38,227 bases of DNA. It comes from Lactococcus cremoris subsp. cremoris NBRC 100676 (GTDB lineage Bacteria; Bacillota; Bacilli; Lactobacillales; Streptococcaceae). The DNA lies in NCBI RefSeq assembly GCF_001591705.1, contig NZ_BCVK01000019.1:1-38227 (forward strand), in the 5' to 3' direction. Shown here one piece after another: positions 16,648 through 25,804 of this stretch (positions are counted from its first letter, which is position 1; every line of letters starts with the position of its first letter). A program made the translations under genes and the position numbers. The notes beneath the pieces were generated by a model, which saw nothing but the letters and a program-made list of their open reading frames with translations, ran no database searches and was not told where the DNA came from.

Positions 16648-17651
16648 TTAACCTTCTTTCAAATAGGGAACACCGATAGAACGTGTCGCAGCATAAACTT
16701 CTTCTTCCTGATTTCGGTCATTGACCATGCGGAATAAAAAGTTAAAAACCGGAACAATCACAAAGAGCCAATGACCATAAAATGGAAAAATAATGGCAAT
16801 TATCATGATTGCAATATTCATTAGAATTGTTGAAAATAGTCGGATTGTCCAGACACGACGCCAAAATTTAAAAGATTTTGGCATCTTACGAAAATGATCT
16901 TTAGTAATCGAATAACTTAAAAGCTCTTGCTGAAGTAAAATTACAATCAAAACCAAACCAAAATTAAAAGCACTAAATGAAGTTGGAGCAACCATAATCC
17001 ACTTGGTCAAAAGTGGGATGAGTGAAAGTAAGCCGATAAAGATAAAATCTTGAACAATGATTTTTCCGTAATTTCTTCTGTCAGTGCAAAAATCTTGTGA
17101 CGATTGAACCAAAAATTAGCAGTAACAACAAAACTCACCAGAAAAATACCGGCAGAACTCAGAAATCCCCAATAACCTTGATTACCAGAAGGCACTGGAA
17201 TTTCAAGAAGCATAATTGTAATGATGACCGCAATAATTCCGTCAGCAAATGCTTCAATGTGATGACGTAATTTTTGTTTTCTGAGTTTTTCATCCTCTAA
17301 AGCATGCCTGGTCATTGATTCTTGCAATTCCTCACTGGTCATTTTTGCATATTGAGGATGCGTATTGAGAAACTCTTCTTTAAGTTCTTCACGCGCTTGA
17401 ATCATCTCCGGATTGCTTTGCATTTCCTCAATTTTTCGTTTCTGACGCTCAGTCATCTTTTTATTTTGCTGTTTTCTGGCCTGTTCTTTTGAATAATCTT
17501 CATCAAGCGATTGAATAATATTATTTTGCCAAATTTCCCCCACTTGGTCAGACTGCTCAGATTTTTTTAAGTTTTGAAAAGTTTTGGTTTTACTGACAGA
17601 GCGAGCAGGAGCTTGTTTTTTAACTCTACTCTTTTGCAATCTTTTAGGCAT
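16648..17651 (-). pseudogene. TMEM175-family potassium channel, frameshifted
   Basis: Two overlapping frames together make one bacterial TMEM175-type protein. The first (17651 down) carries about 125 charged, coiled-coil-like cytoplasmic residues, then LRHHIEAFADGIIAVIITIML, the TM1 signature, and breaks off after FALTEEITEK. The second frame resumes with KIIVQDFIFIGLLSLIPLL and the remaining helices to 16648. The junction is a run of five A (17065-17061 on the minus strand); one more A would restore the frame. So a one-base deletion (or read error) is likely. Known TMEM175 proteins form tetrameric K+ channels. The long N-terminal arm is unusual. It overlaps the dtd stop by 8 bases. Confidence 0.8.
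17390..17396 (-). other. Lactococcal Chi sequence
   Basis: GCGCGTG on the minus strand, the known Chi heptamer of L. lactis that limits RecBCD-type (RexAB) exonuclease. A second copy lies at 23917-23923, also on the minus strand. I saw none on the plus strand, in line with replication moving along the minus-strand coding direction. Confidence 0.5.
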
Positions 17652-18099
17652 TTTTTCTAGCTTCTTTCGTATCTAAAATAATCGTGACAGGGCCATCATT
17701 TATCAATTCAACTTGCATGTCTGCACCAAAAACACCTGCTTTAACTGGCACAATCTGAGCTAAACTGTCATTGAATTTTTCATACATTGCTTTAGCAAAA
17801 TAAGGTTTTCCTGCCGCAGAAAAGCTCGGACGGTTACCTTTTTTAGTTTCCGCATACAAAGTAAACTGAGAAATTGATAATATTTCTCCTTGAATATCTT
17901 GAACAGAGAGATTCATTTTATCAGCTTCATCTGAAAAGATTCTCATTTGAGCAATTTTACGCACCGCATAGTCCAAATCAAAATTGCTGTCAGCATCTTC
18001 AACTCCAACAAAAAGCAAAAAACCCTGATTAATCTTTTCTTTAATTTTTCCATCAATACTGACAGAAGCTGACTTTACTCGTTGAATTACTATTTTCAT
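17644..18099 (-). CDS. dtd: D-aminoacyl-tRNA deacylase
   Basis: A 151-aa Dtd. It removes D-amino acids wrongly attached to tRNA, acting in trans as a dimer. The two signature blocks are present: SQFTLYA (catalytic loop) and NDGPVT with the Gly-Pro motif near the C-terminus. The start MKIVIQRV matches the family although AGGAG lies 16 bases away. In many Firmicutes dtd follows relA directly; here a glycosyltransferase gene of opposite direction sits between them. First gene of a dtd-TMEM175-HAD transcript. Confidence 0.94.
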   Translation of the reverse strand: MKIVIQRVKSASVSIDGKIKEKINQGFLLFVGVEDADSNFDLDYAVRKIAQMRIFSDEADKMNLSVQDIQGEILSISQFTLYAETKKGNRPSFSAAGKPYFAKAMYEKFNDSLAQIVPVKAGVFGADMQVELINDGPVTIILDTKEARKNA

Positions 18100-18268
18100 A
18101 ATACTTAATGTTTCACTCCTATGTTAATCTCTTTACTGACAGTATAGCATAAAAAAGCTATTTTATTTACCTGAGTTTAATCGATTTTTTAAGTCAATCC
18201 TCTATTTTTCATAAACCACCTTGCCAATAAAAAAAATGCTCACCTAGTCAATAAGATAGCAAGAATCC

Positions 18269-18297
18269 TTGACATCATAGCACTCTTTAGGTATTAT
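18269..18297 (+). promoter_or_regulatory. Promoter of the glycosyltransferase gene
   Basis: TTGACA (18269-18274), 17 bp, TATTAT (18292-18297); leader about 55 nt ending in AAGGAAA ahead of the ATG. The promoter is intact although the gene is broken. Confidence 0.8.
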
Positions 18298-18358
18298 CAT
18301 TAATAGATATAAGACTTTTTAAAGATTAATAAACTACAAGAATAATTAAGGAAAAAAA

Positions 18359-19294
18359 ATGGAAGAATTAGCTATTGTTGTCCCCGTCTATAATGAACAA
18401 GAAACGATTGAACTTTTCGTCCGAGAGGTAAACAAAAAAACAGAAAACCTTGAAATTAAAAAAAATTTTTACTTTGTAAATGACGGTTCTAGTGACCAAA
18501 CTCTTCCTTTATTAAAAAAAATAGCAAGACAAAATGATAATATCAACTATATTAGCTTCTCAAGAAATTTTGGGAAGGAAGCAGCTTTACTCGCAGGACT
18601 GCAAGCCACTAAAGAATCCCTTATCACTGTCATGGATGTTGATTTACAAGATCCGCCAGAACTTCTCGTCCCTATGTATCATAAGCTAAAAGAAGGCTAC
18701 GATGCAGTGGGTGCCCGTCGCATTTCTCGCAAAGGTGAAGCCTTAATTGTCTCCCTTTTTTCGAACCTTTTTTATAAAATTATTAATAAAGTTTCTACCA
18801 CGCCAATCGTTGAAGGGGCACGAGATTTTCGCTTAATTACTCGGCAATTTGTCGATAGTATTTTAGAGCTAAGAGAAAGCAATCGCTTTTCAAAGGGCTT
18901 ATTCTCTTGGGTAGATTATAAAGTCACCTATTTAGAATATGAAAATCATGAATGAAGTGCTGGGCAGACTTCTTGGTCTTTTAGACAACTTCTTAGTTAT
19001 TCTATTGATGGGATTATAAACTTTTCCGAAACACCTCTCAATATCGCAACTTTTGTTGGTTTTATCAGTTTTTTAGCTTCCGTCCTACTCAGTATCTTTT
19101 ATCTTCTTAAAACACTAATTTTTGGCGACCCCGTTCAGGGCTTTCCGACCCTCATTGTCCTGATTTTACTTTTAGGGGGCTTACAGTTACTTTCCTTAGG
19201 AATTATAGGTAAATACATTGCTAAAATTTTTCTTGAAACTAAAAGACGTCCCAATTACATTATTAAAGAATCCAATATAAAAGAGCTTGACTAA
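18359..19294 (+). pseudogene. Bactoprenol glycosyltransferase (GtrB/CsbB-like) with nonsense codon
   Basis: A 311-codon frame with one in-frame TGA at 18953-18955. N-terminal GT2 domain: VVPVYNEQETIE, FVNDGSSD, the SFSRNFGKEAALLAGL block and MDVDLQDPPELL with the metal-binding DxD. After the stop the frame continues with SAGQTSWSFRQLLSYSIDGI and two membrane helices, the standard C-terminus of polyprenyl-phosphate glycosyltransferases. The family usually has an Arg in ENHER.AG; CGA to TGA would give this lesion. The truncated 198-aa product lacks the membrane anchor and is probably inactive. The intact enzyme would load glucose or another sugar on undecaprenyl phosphate for cell-wall polymer decoration. 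Inserted between relA and dtd on the opposite strand. Confidence 0.85.
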
Positions 19295-19310
19295 GTCAAG
19301 CTCTTTTTTT
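19281..19310. terminator. Terminator between glycosyltransferase gene and relA
   Basis: AAGAGCTTGAC-TAA-GTCAAGCTCTT followed by T7 on the plus strand; the loop is the stop codon of the glycosyltransferase. It can also terminate relA on the other strand, with a shorter T run. Confidence 0.88.
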
Positions 19311-21531
19311 AAGCATTTGTCCGTTTTACCGAATAAACATCAGGAGTCATTTTGATTTTATCAACAATCAAAGTTAAATCTGATAAATTTTTAATCCCTA
19401 AAGCGATATGAATATTCGCCATTTTTTTATCTTTTGTTGGTTGAGCATTTATCGAAATCAAATTTTTAGTCGAATTTGATAAAACTTGCATCACATCATT
19501 GAGCAATCCTGGACGATTAAATCCATAGACATCAATATTAGCAACATATTCTTTGACCAAGTTCTCTGAATCATCCCATTCAACTTCAACAAGTCTTTGT
19601 TCAAAGTCTTCCATACTGCGCACATTTTGACAATCCGCCCTGTGAACAGAAACGCCTCGACCTTTTGTAATATATCCAACAATCTGGTCACCCGGAACTG
19701 GATTACAACATTTGGCAATCCGAACAAGTAGACTATCAATACCAGAAACGCTAACACCCCCGTCGTGGCGGATTTTCATGATATTTTTACTTGATTCGCG
19801 TTTAACTTCACCCTTCATCAGCTCTTCAGCTTCAGCTTTTTGTTTAGCTCTCTCAGCTTCACGGCGTTCATTTTCAGTTAAACGATTAGCAATCGTTGTC
19901 GCTGAAAGTTCACCAAAACCAATTGCCGCGTACAAAGCTTCGGCATTGCGATAACTAATCTTATTGAAAACTTCATCAAGGTGTTTTTTATCTAAATACT
20001 GATTTGGAACAAAGCCAGCTTCTTCCAAAGCTTCTTGCAACATTTCACGGCCTTTATTAACCGACAATTCTTTGTCTTGGTTTTTAAAGAATTGCTTAAT
20101 TTTATTTCGAGCCTTATTGGTTTTAACTAAATTAATCCAATCACGACTTGGTCCAAAAGAGCTTGAGCTGGTAATAATTTCAACTCGGTCCCCTGTTTTT
20201 AATTGAACAGATAAAGGTTTCATACGTCCATTTACTTTAGCACCCGTCGCATGATCTCCAACTTTAGTGTGAATCGCATAAGCAAAGTCAATTGGACCAG
20301 AGCCTCTAGGGAGTTCTTGGACTTCACCATTCGGAGTAAAGACATAAATCTTGTCTGATAAGATATCTTCTTGAACTGCTTTAACAAAATCTTCGGCTGA
20401 GTCGCCAGCTTCTTCGCGCAATTCGACTAATTCATGAATCCAATTCAATGTTTCTGAGATTTCATGAACATCAACTTTTGATTTAATTCCTTGTTTGTAA
20501 GCCCAGTGAGCGGCAACCCCATATTCCGCAATTTGGTGCATTTCCCGCGTTCTAATCTGGAATTCCATTGGCCCTTTTGGTCCATAAACTGTCGTATGGA
20601 CAGATTGATAGCCATTGGCTTTCGGATTGGCAATATAATCTTTAAAACGTCCTGGCATTGGCTTCCAGAGGTCATGAATATATCCCAAAGTTGTATAAAC
20701 ATCGCTTGTTGTTTCAGTGATACAGCGAATAGCAATCAAGTCATAGATTTCATCAAAGCGTTTTTTCTTATCGTGCATTTTACGATAAATAGAATAAATA
20801 TGCTTCGGACGTCCATAAATTTCGGCATCCACTCCTGCTTTTTCCACACGTTCTTGTAATTTCCCAATCACTTCCGTAACGAGCGCTTCGCGAGCAGTCC
20901 GTTTTTCATTCATAAGACCACGAATGCGATAAAATTCCGCTTCTTCAAGATAACGGAAGGATAAATCTTCTAATTCCCACTTAATACTGGCAATCCCTAA
21001 ACGATGAGCAAGGGGGGCATAGATTTCCATTGTTTCACGTGAAATCCGTTTTTGTTTATCTGGACGAAGATGTTTAAGCGTACGCATATTATGCAAACGG
21101 TCGGCCAGTTTAACCAAAATAACACGGATATCCTTGGACATAGCCATTAGCATCTTCCGATGGTTCTCTGCCAATTGTTCTTCGTGTGACTTATACTCAA
21201 CTTTACCTAACTTGGTAACACCATCTACTATTTCAGCAATTTCATCGCCAAATAACTCTTGCAGGTCACCCTGAGTAAAATTAGTATCTTCAACGACATC
21301 ATGCAAAAAACCACAGGAAACGGTAACGGCATCCAGTTTTAATTTGGCTAATATTCCTGCAACTTGGGTAGGATGAACAAAATAGGCTTCGCCAGAAGCA
21401 CGATATTGGTCGGCATGGGCAAGTGAAGCACAGGCAAGTGCTTTTTCTACGAGTAAAAGGTCAGTTTCATTCATGTATTCAGAGCAGATATTGACAACTT
21501 CTGCTCCGGTTAAGACTGGTTCTGAAGGCAT
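19309..21531 (-). CDS. relA: Bifunctional (p)ppGpp synthetase/hydrolase
   Basis: A 740-aa long RSH protein controlling the stringent response. Order: HD hydrolase domain (FVHPTQVAGIL; HD at about 77-78 and ED at 81-82), synthetase domain (GRPKHIYSIYRKM; NGYQSVHTTVYGP), TGS domain (IYVFTPNGEVQELP), a Cys/His-containing region (AKCCNPVPGDQIVG) and a C-terminal ACT domain. Hydrolase residues look intact, so it should both make and degrade (p)ppGpp. The ATG at 21531 has almost no ribosome site next to it; an AGGAGG lies about 57 nt upstream, before a hairpin. A parS-like site lies in the coding region. Confidence 0.96.
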   Translation of the reverse strand: MPSEPVLTGAEVVNICSEYMNETDLLLVEKALACASLAHADQYRASGEAYFVHPTQVAGILAKLKLDAVTVSCGFLHDVVEDTNFTQGDLQELFGDEIAEIVDGVTKLGKVEYKSHEEQLAENHRKMLMAMSKDIRVILVKLADRLHNMRTLKHLRPDKQKRISRETMEIYAPLAHRLGIASIKWELEDLSFRYLEEAEFYRIRGLMNEKRTAREALVTEVIGKLQERVEKAGVDAEIYGRPKHIYSIYRKMHDKKKRFDEIYDLIAIRCITETTSDVYTTLGYIHDLWKPMPGRFKDYIANPKANGYQSVHTTVYGPKGPMEFQIRTREMHQIAEYGVAAHWAYKQGIKSKVDVHEISETLNWIHELVELREEAGDSAEDFVKAVQEDILSDKIYVFTPNGEVQELPRGSGPIDFAYAIHTKVGDHATGAKVNGRMKPLSVQLKTGDRVEIITSSSSFGPSRDWINLVKTNKARNKIKQFFKNQDKELSVNKGREMLQEALEEAGFVPNQYLDKKHLDEVFNKISYRNAEALYAAIGFGELSATTIANRLTENERREAERAKQKAEAEELMKGEVKRESSKNIMKIRHDGGVSVSGIDSLLVRIAKCCNPVPGDQIVGYITKGRGVSVHRADCQNVRSMEDFEQRLVEVEWDDSENLVKEYVANIDVYGFNRPGLLNDVMQVLSNSTKNLISINAQPTKDKKMANIHIALGIKNLSDLTLIVDKIKMTPDVYSVKRTNA
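21031..21046. other. parS centromere-like site inside relA
   Basis: TGTTTCACGTGAAATC matches 14 of 16 bases of the bacterial parS consensus TGTTTCACGTGAAACA, including the full core. ParB binds such sites to organise and segregate the origin region. A parB gene is 9 kb away in this window. Confidence 0.82.
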
Positions 21532-21546
21532 AGCTTGATATACTAG

Positions 21547-21599
21547 ACCATTTTAAAAATAAACTTTAAAATGGTGGCCAGTTTTCCTCCTTATTGGAT
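21547..21599 (-). promoter_or_regulatory. relA leader hairpin and distant Shine-Dalgarno
   Basis: A perfect 11-bp stem, ACCATTTTAAA/TTTAAAATGGT with a 7-nt loop (21575-21547), ends 15 bases before the start codon. The only strong ribosome site, AGGAGG (about 21585-21592), is upstream of it. This could hold relA translation low or couple it to folding. Confidence 0.5.
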
Positions 21600-21708
21600 T
21601 AATATATTATCTCATCAAATTTTATAAGTTAAGGTTGATTTCACTTAATTTAATCTATTCTATCACATTTGCAAGTTAAGCAAAAGGATGACTCTTAAAA
21701 ATATAAAG

Positions 21709-21732
21709 ATAAAACTCCGATTATTCGGAGTT
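21709..21732 (-). terminator. Terminator of the deacetylase gene
   Basis: AACTCCGA/TCGGAGTT hairpin directly overlapping the last base of the gene, followed by four T on the minus strand. The T run is short. Confidence 0.7.
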
Positions 21733-22688
21733 TATTTATTTTTTTCATTATAATCAGTCGCTGGTTGAATCATTTGCATCATTTCTTCAGCAGTGGTGCT
21801 ACTCATCATTCTAAAGCGTGGCAGTGTTAATAGACCATCACTTTCTTTGGCCGCTTGGGCGACAACACCATTACGTCCTGGATCAAGAAGTCCAAATTTA
21901 TAGCCTAATTCAGTTGATAAGCTTAGGGTATTTTGGTTGTAGCCACCGGCTGGATAACAAATCATATTGGTTTGCTGGTTCAGATTTTTGTCAAGGTCAG
22001 CTTTTGATTGTTCTAGCTCCGTTCGTTGGTCCTCTAAAGTTTGCGTTCCTAAATCAGGATGACTGACTGTATGACTTCCAAAGTCAACAAGTCCGCTTGC
22101 TTTCATTTCTTTGATTTGCTCCCAACTCAAAATTCCTCCTTGAGCTTTATTCACAAATCCTGTGATAATGAAATTCGTAGCATGCATATTATATTTTTTC
22201 AGTAATGGGAAAATATCAGTATACATGGTCACTGAACCGTCATCAAAAGTAAGCCAAACCATTTTGTCACTAGGTTTTTCTTTGGTCGTCAGAATTTTTT
22301 GGGCATCCGTTCCACTGACTGTCGTATAACCTTGACTTTTCAGTGCTTTTAACTCCTTTTCAAAGGTAACAATATTGATGTTGTTACTATCTTGTGGCAA
22401 TTGGTCAGCTCTTGAAGTGACATAATGGAACATCAAAATAGGCAATTGATTTTCGTTAGTTCCAGTGAGCCATTTTGTTTCTTTAGGTTGAGAAGAACTA
22501 GATGGGACAGTGCTTTTGGTTTTTTCTTGTCTTGAAGTTTGACTACTTTTTTGGCTAGTATTTGCTTTAGGACTTAGCAGATGAACGGCAGCAAAAGCAA
22601 TTGCAATTATTCCAATTAAAAGAACGAAAACTGTGAGGACTGAAGCCCAGCGAATTCGTTTTTTGTTACTTTGTACACGTTTTTTCAT
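21732..22688 (-). CDS. Membrane-anchored polysaccharide deacetylase
   Basis: A 318-aa NodB-fold enzyme. An N-terminal membrane anchor (about residues 14-38) leads into a Ser/Thr/Lys-rich linker and then the catalytic domain: MFHYV, TFDDG (the first Asp is the base, the second binds metal) and HTVSHP with the two metal-binding His. YPAGGYN is motif 3. It acts outside the cell on a carbohydrate, perhaps peptidoglycan or another wall polymer; the exact substrate is open. Lactococcal genomes label similar proteins xynD, a name that describes a xylanase and is probably misleading. The start follows AGGAAA. Last gene of the prmA-rsmE unit. Confidence 0.9.
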   Translation of the reverse strand: MKKRVQSNKKRIRWASVLTVFVLLIGIIAIAFAAVHLLSPKANTSQKSSQTSRQEKTKSTVPSSSSQPKETKWLTGTNENQLPILMFHYVTSRADQLPQDSNNINIVTFEKELKALKSQGYTTVSGTDAQKILTTKEKPSDKMVWLTFDDGSVTMYTDIFPLLKKYNMHATNFIITGFVNKAQGGILSWEQIKEMKASGLVDFGSHTVSHPDLGTQTLEDQRTELEQSKADLDKNLNQQTNMICYPAGGYNQNTLSLSTELGYKFGLLDPGRNGVVAQAAKESDGLLTLPRFRMMSSTTAEEMMQMIQPATDYNEKNK

Positions 22689-22717
22689 AATCGATTTCCT
22701 AAAAATTTTTTCTTTAT

Positions 22718-23470
22718 TTATAATAATTCAAAATAAGCTGATATACTTGATAAAGCGTATAAGGGAGCTGTTTCTGCTCGCAATATTCGTGGTCCTAAGC
22801 CAATCATTTTTGCCCCTAGATTCTCAAATTTTGCAATTTCATCAGGACTAATTCCACCTTCTGGCCCAAAAATAATCAGGACTTTTTGATTTGCTGACAG
22901 CTCGGTCAGTGCTTGTTTAAACATTGATGTTTCGCCCATTTTTGCCGACTCTTCATAGGCTACAAGAACCTGGTCAAAATCAGAAAATTGCTCTGTCAAT
23001 CTAGAAAATTGGTCAAATAATTGAATTTTAGGAATCAATTGTCTGCGAGATTGCTCGGCGGCTCCTAGAGCAACTTTTTCCAATTTTTCTTGTTTTTTTG
23101 TCAGTTTTTTGTGGTCCCATTTACTGACAGAAGCTTTAAAAGGTGCTGACCAAATGGCTGTGGCGCCTAATTCAGTTGATTTTTCAACAATAAAATCTAA
23201 TTTATCACCTTTAGGAAAACCAACTGCAACTGTGACTTGGACAGGTAATTCTGATGAATCTGTCAGTAATTCAATCAGTCTGACCGACTGGTCAGCTGGC
23301 GAAATAATTTCTGACAGGCCAATTTTCCCCTCTTCAAAAACTAAGCGTAACTGATCACCGGCCTGTGCCCGCATGACCGTAAAAATATGGTGAGCTGCTG
23401 CTTGGTTTTCAATGGTAAATTTTTCACCGATTTTTGGTAATTCTTTAAATACAAAATATTGGTTAGCCAT
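22718..23470 (-). CDS. rsmE: 16S rRNA m3U1498 methyltransferase
   Basis: A 250-aa SPOUT-class enzyme that methylates N3 of U1498 in 16S rRNA. An N-terminal PUA-like domain is followed by the knotted domain with FPKGDKLDFIVEKSTELG, GAAEQSRRQL, IFGPEGGIS and LGPRILRAETAP, the SAM-binding trefoil knot. I chose the ATG at 23470 (MANQYF) after GGAAGAG. It follows prmA on the same strand, the usual pairing in Firmicutes. Confidence 0.95.
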   Translation of the reverse strand: MANQYFVFKELPKIGEKFTIENQAAAHHIFTVMRAQAGDQLRLVFEEGKIGLSEIISPADQSVRLIELLTDSSELPVQVTVAVGFPKGDKLDFIVEKSTELGATAIWSAPFKASVSKWDHKKLTKKQEKLEKVALGAAEQSRRQLIPKIQLFDQFSRLTEQFSDFDQVLVAYEESAKMGETSMFKQALTELSANQKVLIIFGPEGGISPDEIAKFENLGAKMIGLGPRILRAETAPLYALSSISAYFELL

Positions 23471-23589
23471 TTTCTCTTCCAATCATCTATTTCATAAAAT
23501 TCATTTCAATGAATTGTTTACTTTATTTTATCATTTGCTAAAAGATAAAGCACTCATTTCCGAGGTCCTAATATGATTTAAATGAAATT

Positions 23590-24543
23590 TTATCCTCCAA
23601 TTACCCCTTCCCGATTTTCCGTTTTCTTGAAAATCAGACAGTTCCATTCGCCTTGAATCAAGCGTGTTTCAAGGAAAAATCCAGCATTTTCTGCTGATGC
23701 AATGACCATATCGGCTTTGTCAGCAATAATTCCTGACATAATGAGATAACCTTCTTCTTTAACCAAGCGGAAAGCATCGTCCGTCATTAAAACAAGAATA
23801 TCAGCTAAAATATTGGCCACAATCACGTCCGCTTTTTTATCAATTCCTTCAAGAAGGTTGTTTGCTGACACATGAATTTTTTCATGACCAGGGTTGAGTT
23901 CAATATTTTCTAAAGCCACGCGCACAGCCACTTCATCAATATCGTAAGCAAAAATTTCTGCCGCGCCAAGATAAGTCGCTGCAACAGATAGAACTCCTGA
24001 ACCCGTTCCGACGTCAAGCAGAGTTTCACCACCGCGCAAAACTTGCTCCAAAGCATAGAGTGACATTTTGGTCGTTGGATGTGTCCCAGTCCCAAAAGCC
24101 ATTCCTGGATCAAGTCGAATCAATTTTTCAGAACCTGTCGCCAGGTAATCCTTCGTCCAACTTGGGACAATCGTTAAATCATGAGTGATACGTGCCGGTT
24201 CAAAATATTTTTTCCAAGCTTCTGCCCAATTTGTTTCTGACAGATTATTTGTTGTTACTGACAAACCTGTCAGTGAAAAATAATCAGCTAAATTGGCGAT
24301 TTTATGTTCAATTTCGGCTTTTAATTCCACAATTGGCATATTTTCTGGATAATAAGCCGTGATGTCAACGAGTTCAGATTGCTCAATTTCGGGTAAAACT
24401 TCCCCAAATTGGTCTTCGTGATTGAGGTAATCAGCGCTGTCATTGATTTCAACACCCGCCGAACCTGCTTCTATCAGCAAAGCTGAAATAGCTTCTTCGG
24501 CTTCACGACTGATTTTTATAGTGATTGAGTTCCAGTTATTCAT
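23590..24543 (-). CDS. prmA: Ribosomal protein L11 methyltransferase
   Basis: A 317-aa class I SAM methyltransferase that trimethylates ribosomal protein L11. N-terminal substrate-binding region (residues 1-110), then [30 protein letters not shown] (SAM motif I), AYDIDEVAV and the catalytic-loop VANILADIL. The ATG has a weak ribosome site (AGAAAGAAA). It starts 12 bases after the upstream YdeI-type gene ends, so it belongs to the same operon. Confidence 0.95.
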   Translation of the reverse strand: MNNWNSITIKISREAEEAISALLIEAGSAGVEINDSADYLNHEDQFGEVLPEIEQSELVDITAYYPENMPIVELKAEIEHKIANLADYFSLTGLSVTTNNLSETNWAEAWKKYFEPARITHDLTIVPSWTKDYLATGSEKLIRLDPGMAFGTGTHPTTKMSLYALEQVLRGGETLLDVGTGSGVLSVAATYLGAAEIFAYDIDEVAVRVALENIELNPGHEKIHVSANNLLEGIDKKADVIVANILADILVLMTDDAFRLVKEEGYLIMSGIIADKADMVIASAENAGFFLETRLIQGEWNCLIFKKTENREGVIGG

Positions 24544-24555
24544 TTTTATTTCTTT

Positions 24556-25047
24556 CTATGGTTTATCCCTACCAACAAACCGATTCTTTCCCAGCAAAAA
24601 ACCAATGGCCCGTGCCACATTTCGCTCGATGGCTTCATCTGTCTTCAATCTGGCGATATAGCGGTTAATTTCAAGTTGTTTAGAAGCTGTCAATTGTTCA
24701 AATACTTCTTTTGCTTCCAGATTTTTGGCTAATGCTTCGCTCAGCACTTGGGGTTGTTTGACCATTCGCGGCTCTGAATCATAAGCAATTGTAAAATCTA
24801 CCAACTCACCAATTCTTTTTGGAGAATTTTTTAGCATGGTCGTATTCACATACAAACGCCAATCCCCTTTGAAAAACATGAGATTTTGCTTGTAATCCTT
24901 GCCATTAACCTGACCACAAATGGCAATGGGCGATTTTTTTCGGCCTGAATCGATAAAAATATGTTGCAAAATATCTATCGGCAGAGCCACAAAGGGATTA
25001 ATGCCGATAATTTCAAGCTCGGCTTGAAATTTATAAATGGTCATCAT
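24556..25047 (-). CDS. DUF1905 plus YdeI/OmpD-associated domain protein
   Basis: A 163-aa protein. The first 95 residues resemble DUF1905, a small beta-barrel (ICGQVNGKDYKQNLMF, GDWRLYVNTTMLK); the rest resembles the YdeI/OmpD-associated helical domain (FEQLTASKQLEINRYIARLKTDEAIERNVARAIGFL). Proteins of this group have been called bacteriocin-protection proteins in annotations, but the molecular function is unknown. The start (ATG at 25047, GAGG upstream) lies inside the end of the methyltransferase gene, a 17-base overlap, so the two are translationally coupled. Confidence 0.8.
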   Translation of the reverse strand: MMTIYKFQAELEIIGINPFVALPIDILQHIFIDSGRKKSPIAICGQVNGKDYKQNLMFFKGDWRLYVNTTMLKNSPKRIGELVDFTIAYDSEPRMVKQPQVLSEALAKNLEAKEVFEQLTASKQLEINRYIARLKTDEAIERNVARAIGFLLGKNRFVGRDKP

Positions 25048-25771
25048 TATTTTTCCTCAAAATCAGATGATTGAAAAACGAAATCGCCGCAAATTCAGGC
25101 TTGTCACAAACTTCCCATTCGACTTTAAACATTTTATCTGCCCAATCAGGTTCTATTTTAAACTCATTAGGCTGTAAAGCCCAGAAAGTCCGCAAACCGT
25201 AGGTTTTATGAATCTTTAGAGAACTGTCGGTAGATAATAAATCTGCCAGCTCATAATAATGAATCTTACCAAACATTTGATTGGTTTTTGACGAGCCTGT
25301 CAGTAAATCATGAGCTTCATCGAGCGCATTTTCAAAGACAATTTTCTGCATCAAGGCCCCCGCATAATTATGTTTGACAATCGAAATCAGCCCATTTTTA
25401 CTGAGCAGTCTGTCAAATTCACGCAGTATTTCCGCACGTTCATCTGATGCATACTCAAAAACATTATGACATATAATGAGGTCAAAACCTTCGTCATTAA
25501 ATTTTCTGAGCTCAGAAAGTCCGCCAGTAATTTGCTGATAATGATTGGTTTGCTGACGATTTTTCACCATTTCAGAATTTGGCTCAATGGCAATCACACT
25601 ATTTCTGTCAGCCAAATGATTGGCATTCCAACCAAATCCTGAACCAAAATCCAAAATTTTCTTATCTGTCAGTGAAATTTCTGCTGACAGCTGCTCCCAA
25701 ACCATGCGATAGTAAAGTTGCATCCAAGGGCTTTCCCACTGGTCAAAATAATTTTGCAAACTTGCTTTCAT
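25031..25771 (-). CDS. SAM-dependent methyltransferase (class I)
   Basis: A 246-aa Rossmann-fold methyltransferase: ILDFGSGFGWNANHLA (SAM motif I), VIAIEPNSEMV with the acidic residue that binds ribose, FDLIICHNVFEYA (motif IV). The substrate is not known; it resembles the broad Methyltransf_11 group. AAAGGTGA precedes the ATG. It sits between the 94-aa gene and the DUF1905 gene in one transcript. Confidence 0.85.
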   Translation of the reverse strand: MKASLQNYFDQWESPWMQLYYRMVWEQLSAEISLTDKKILDFGSGFGWNANHLADRNSVIAIEPNSEMVKNRQQTNHYQQITGGLSELRKFNDEGFDLIICHNVFEYASDERAEILREFDRLLSKNGLISIVKHNYAGALMQKIVFENALDEAHDLLTGSSKTNQMFGKIHYYELADLLSTDSSLKIHKTYGLRTFWALQPNEFKIEPDWADKMFKVEWEVCDKPEFAAISFFNHLILRKNNDDHL

Positions 25772-25804
25772 TTTTCACCTTTTCTCACTTGTCAGTCTAA
25801 AAGT

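Noticed and set aside
17055-17070. Programmed -1 frameshifting in the TMEM175 gene
   Set aside because: The site (ACGGAAAAATC) is not a standard X XXY YYZ heptamer and there is no clear stimulatory structure; a lost A in the run is simpler.
18950-18958. TGA read as selenocysteine or read-through in the glycosyltransferase
   Set aside because: No SECIS-like hairpin is evident and relatives are expected to have Arg here; a CGA to TGA change is simpler.
20491-20859. A 122-codon plus-strand frame within relA
   Set aside because: It is antisense to the conserved synthetase domain, has no ribosome site and shows no protein family pattern.
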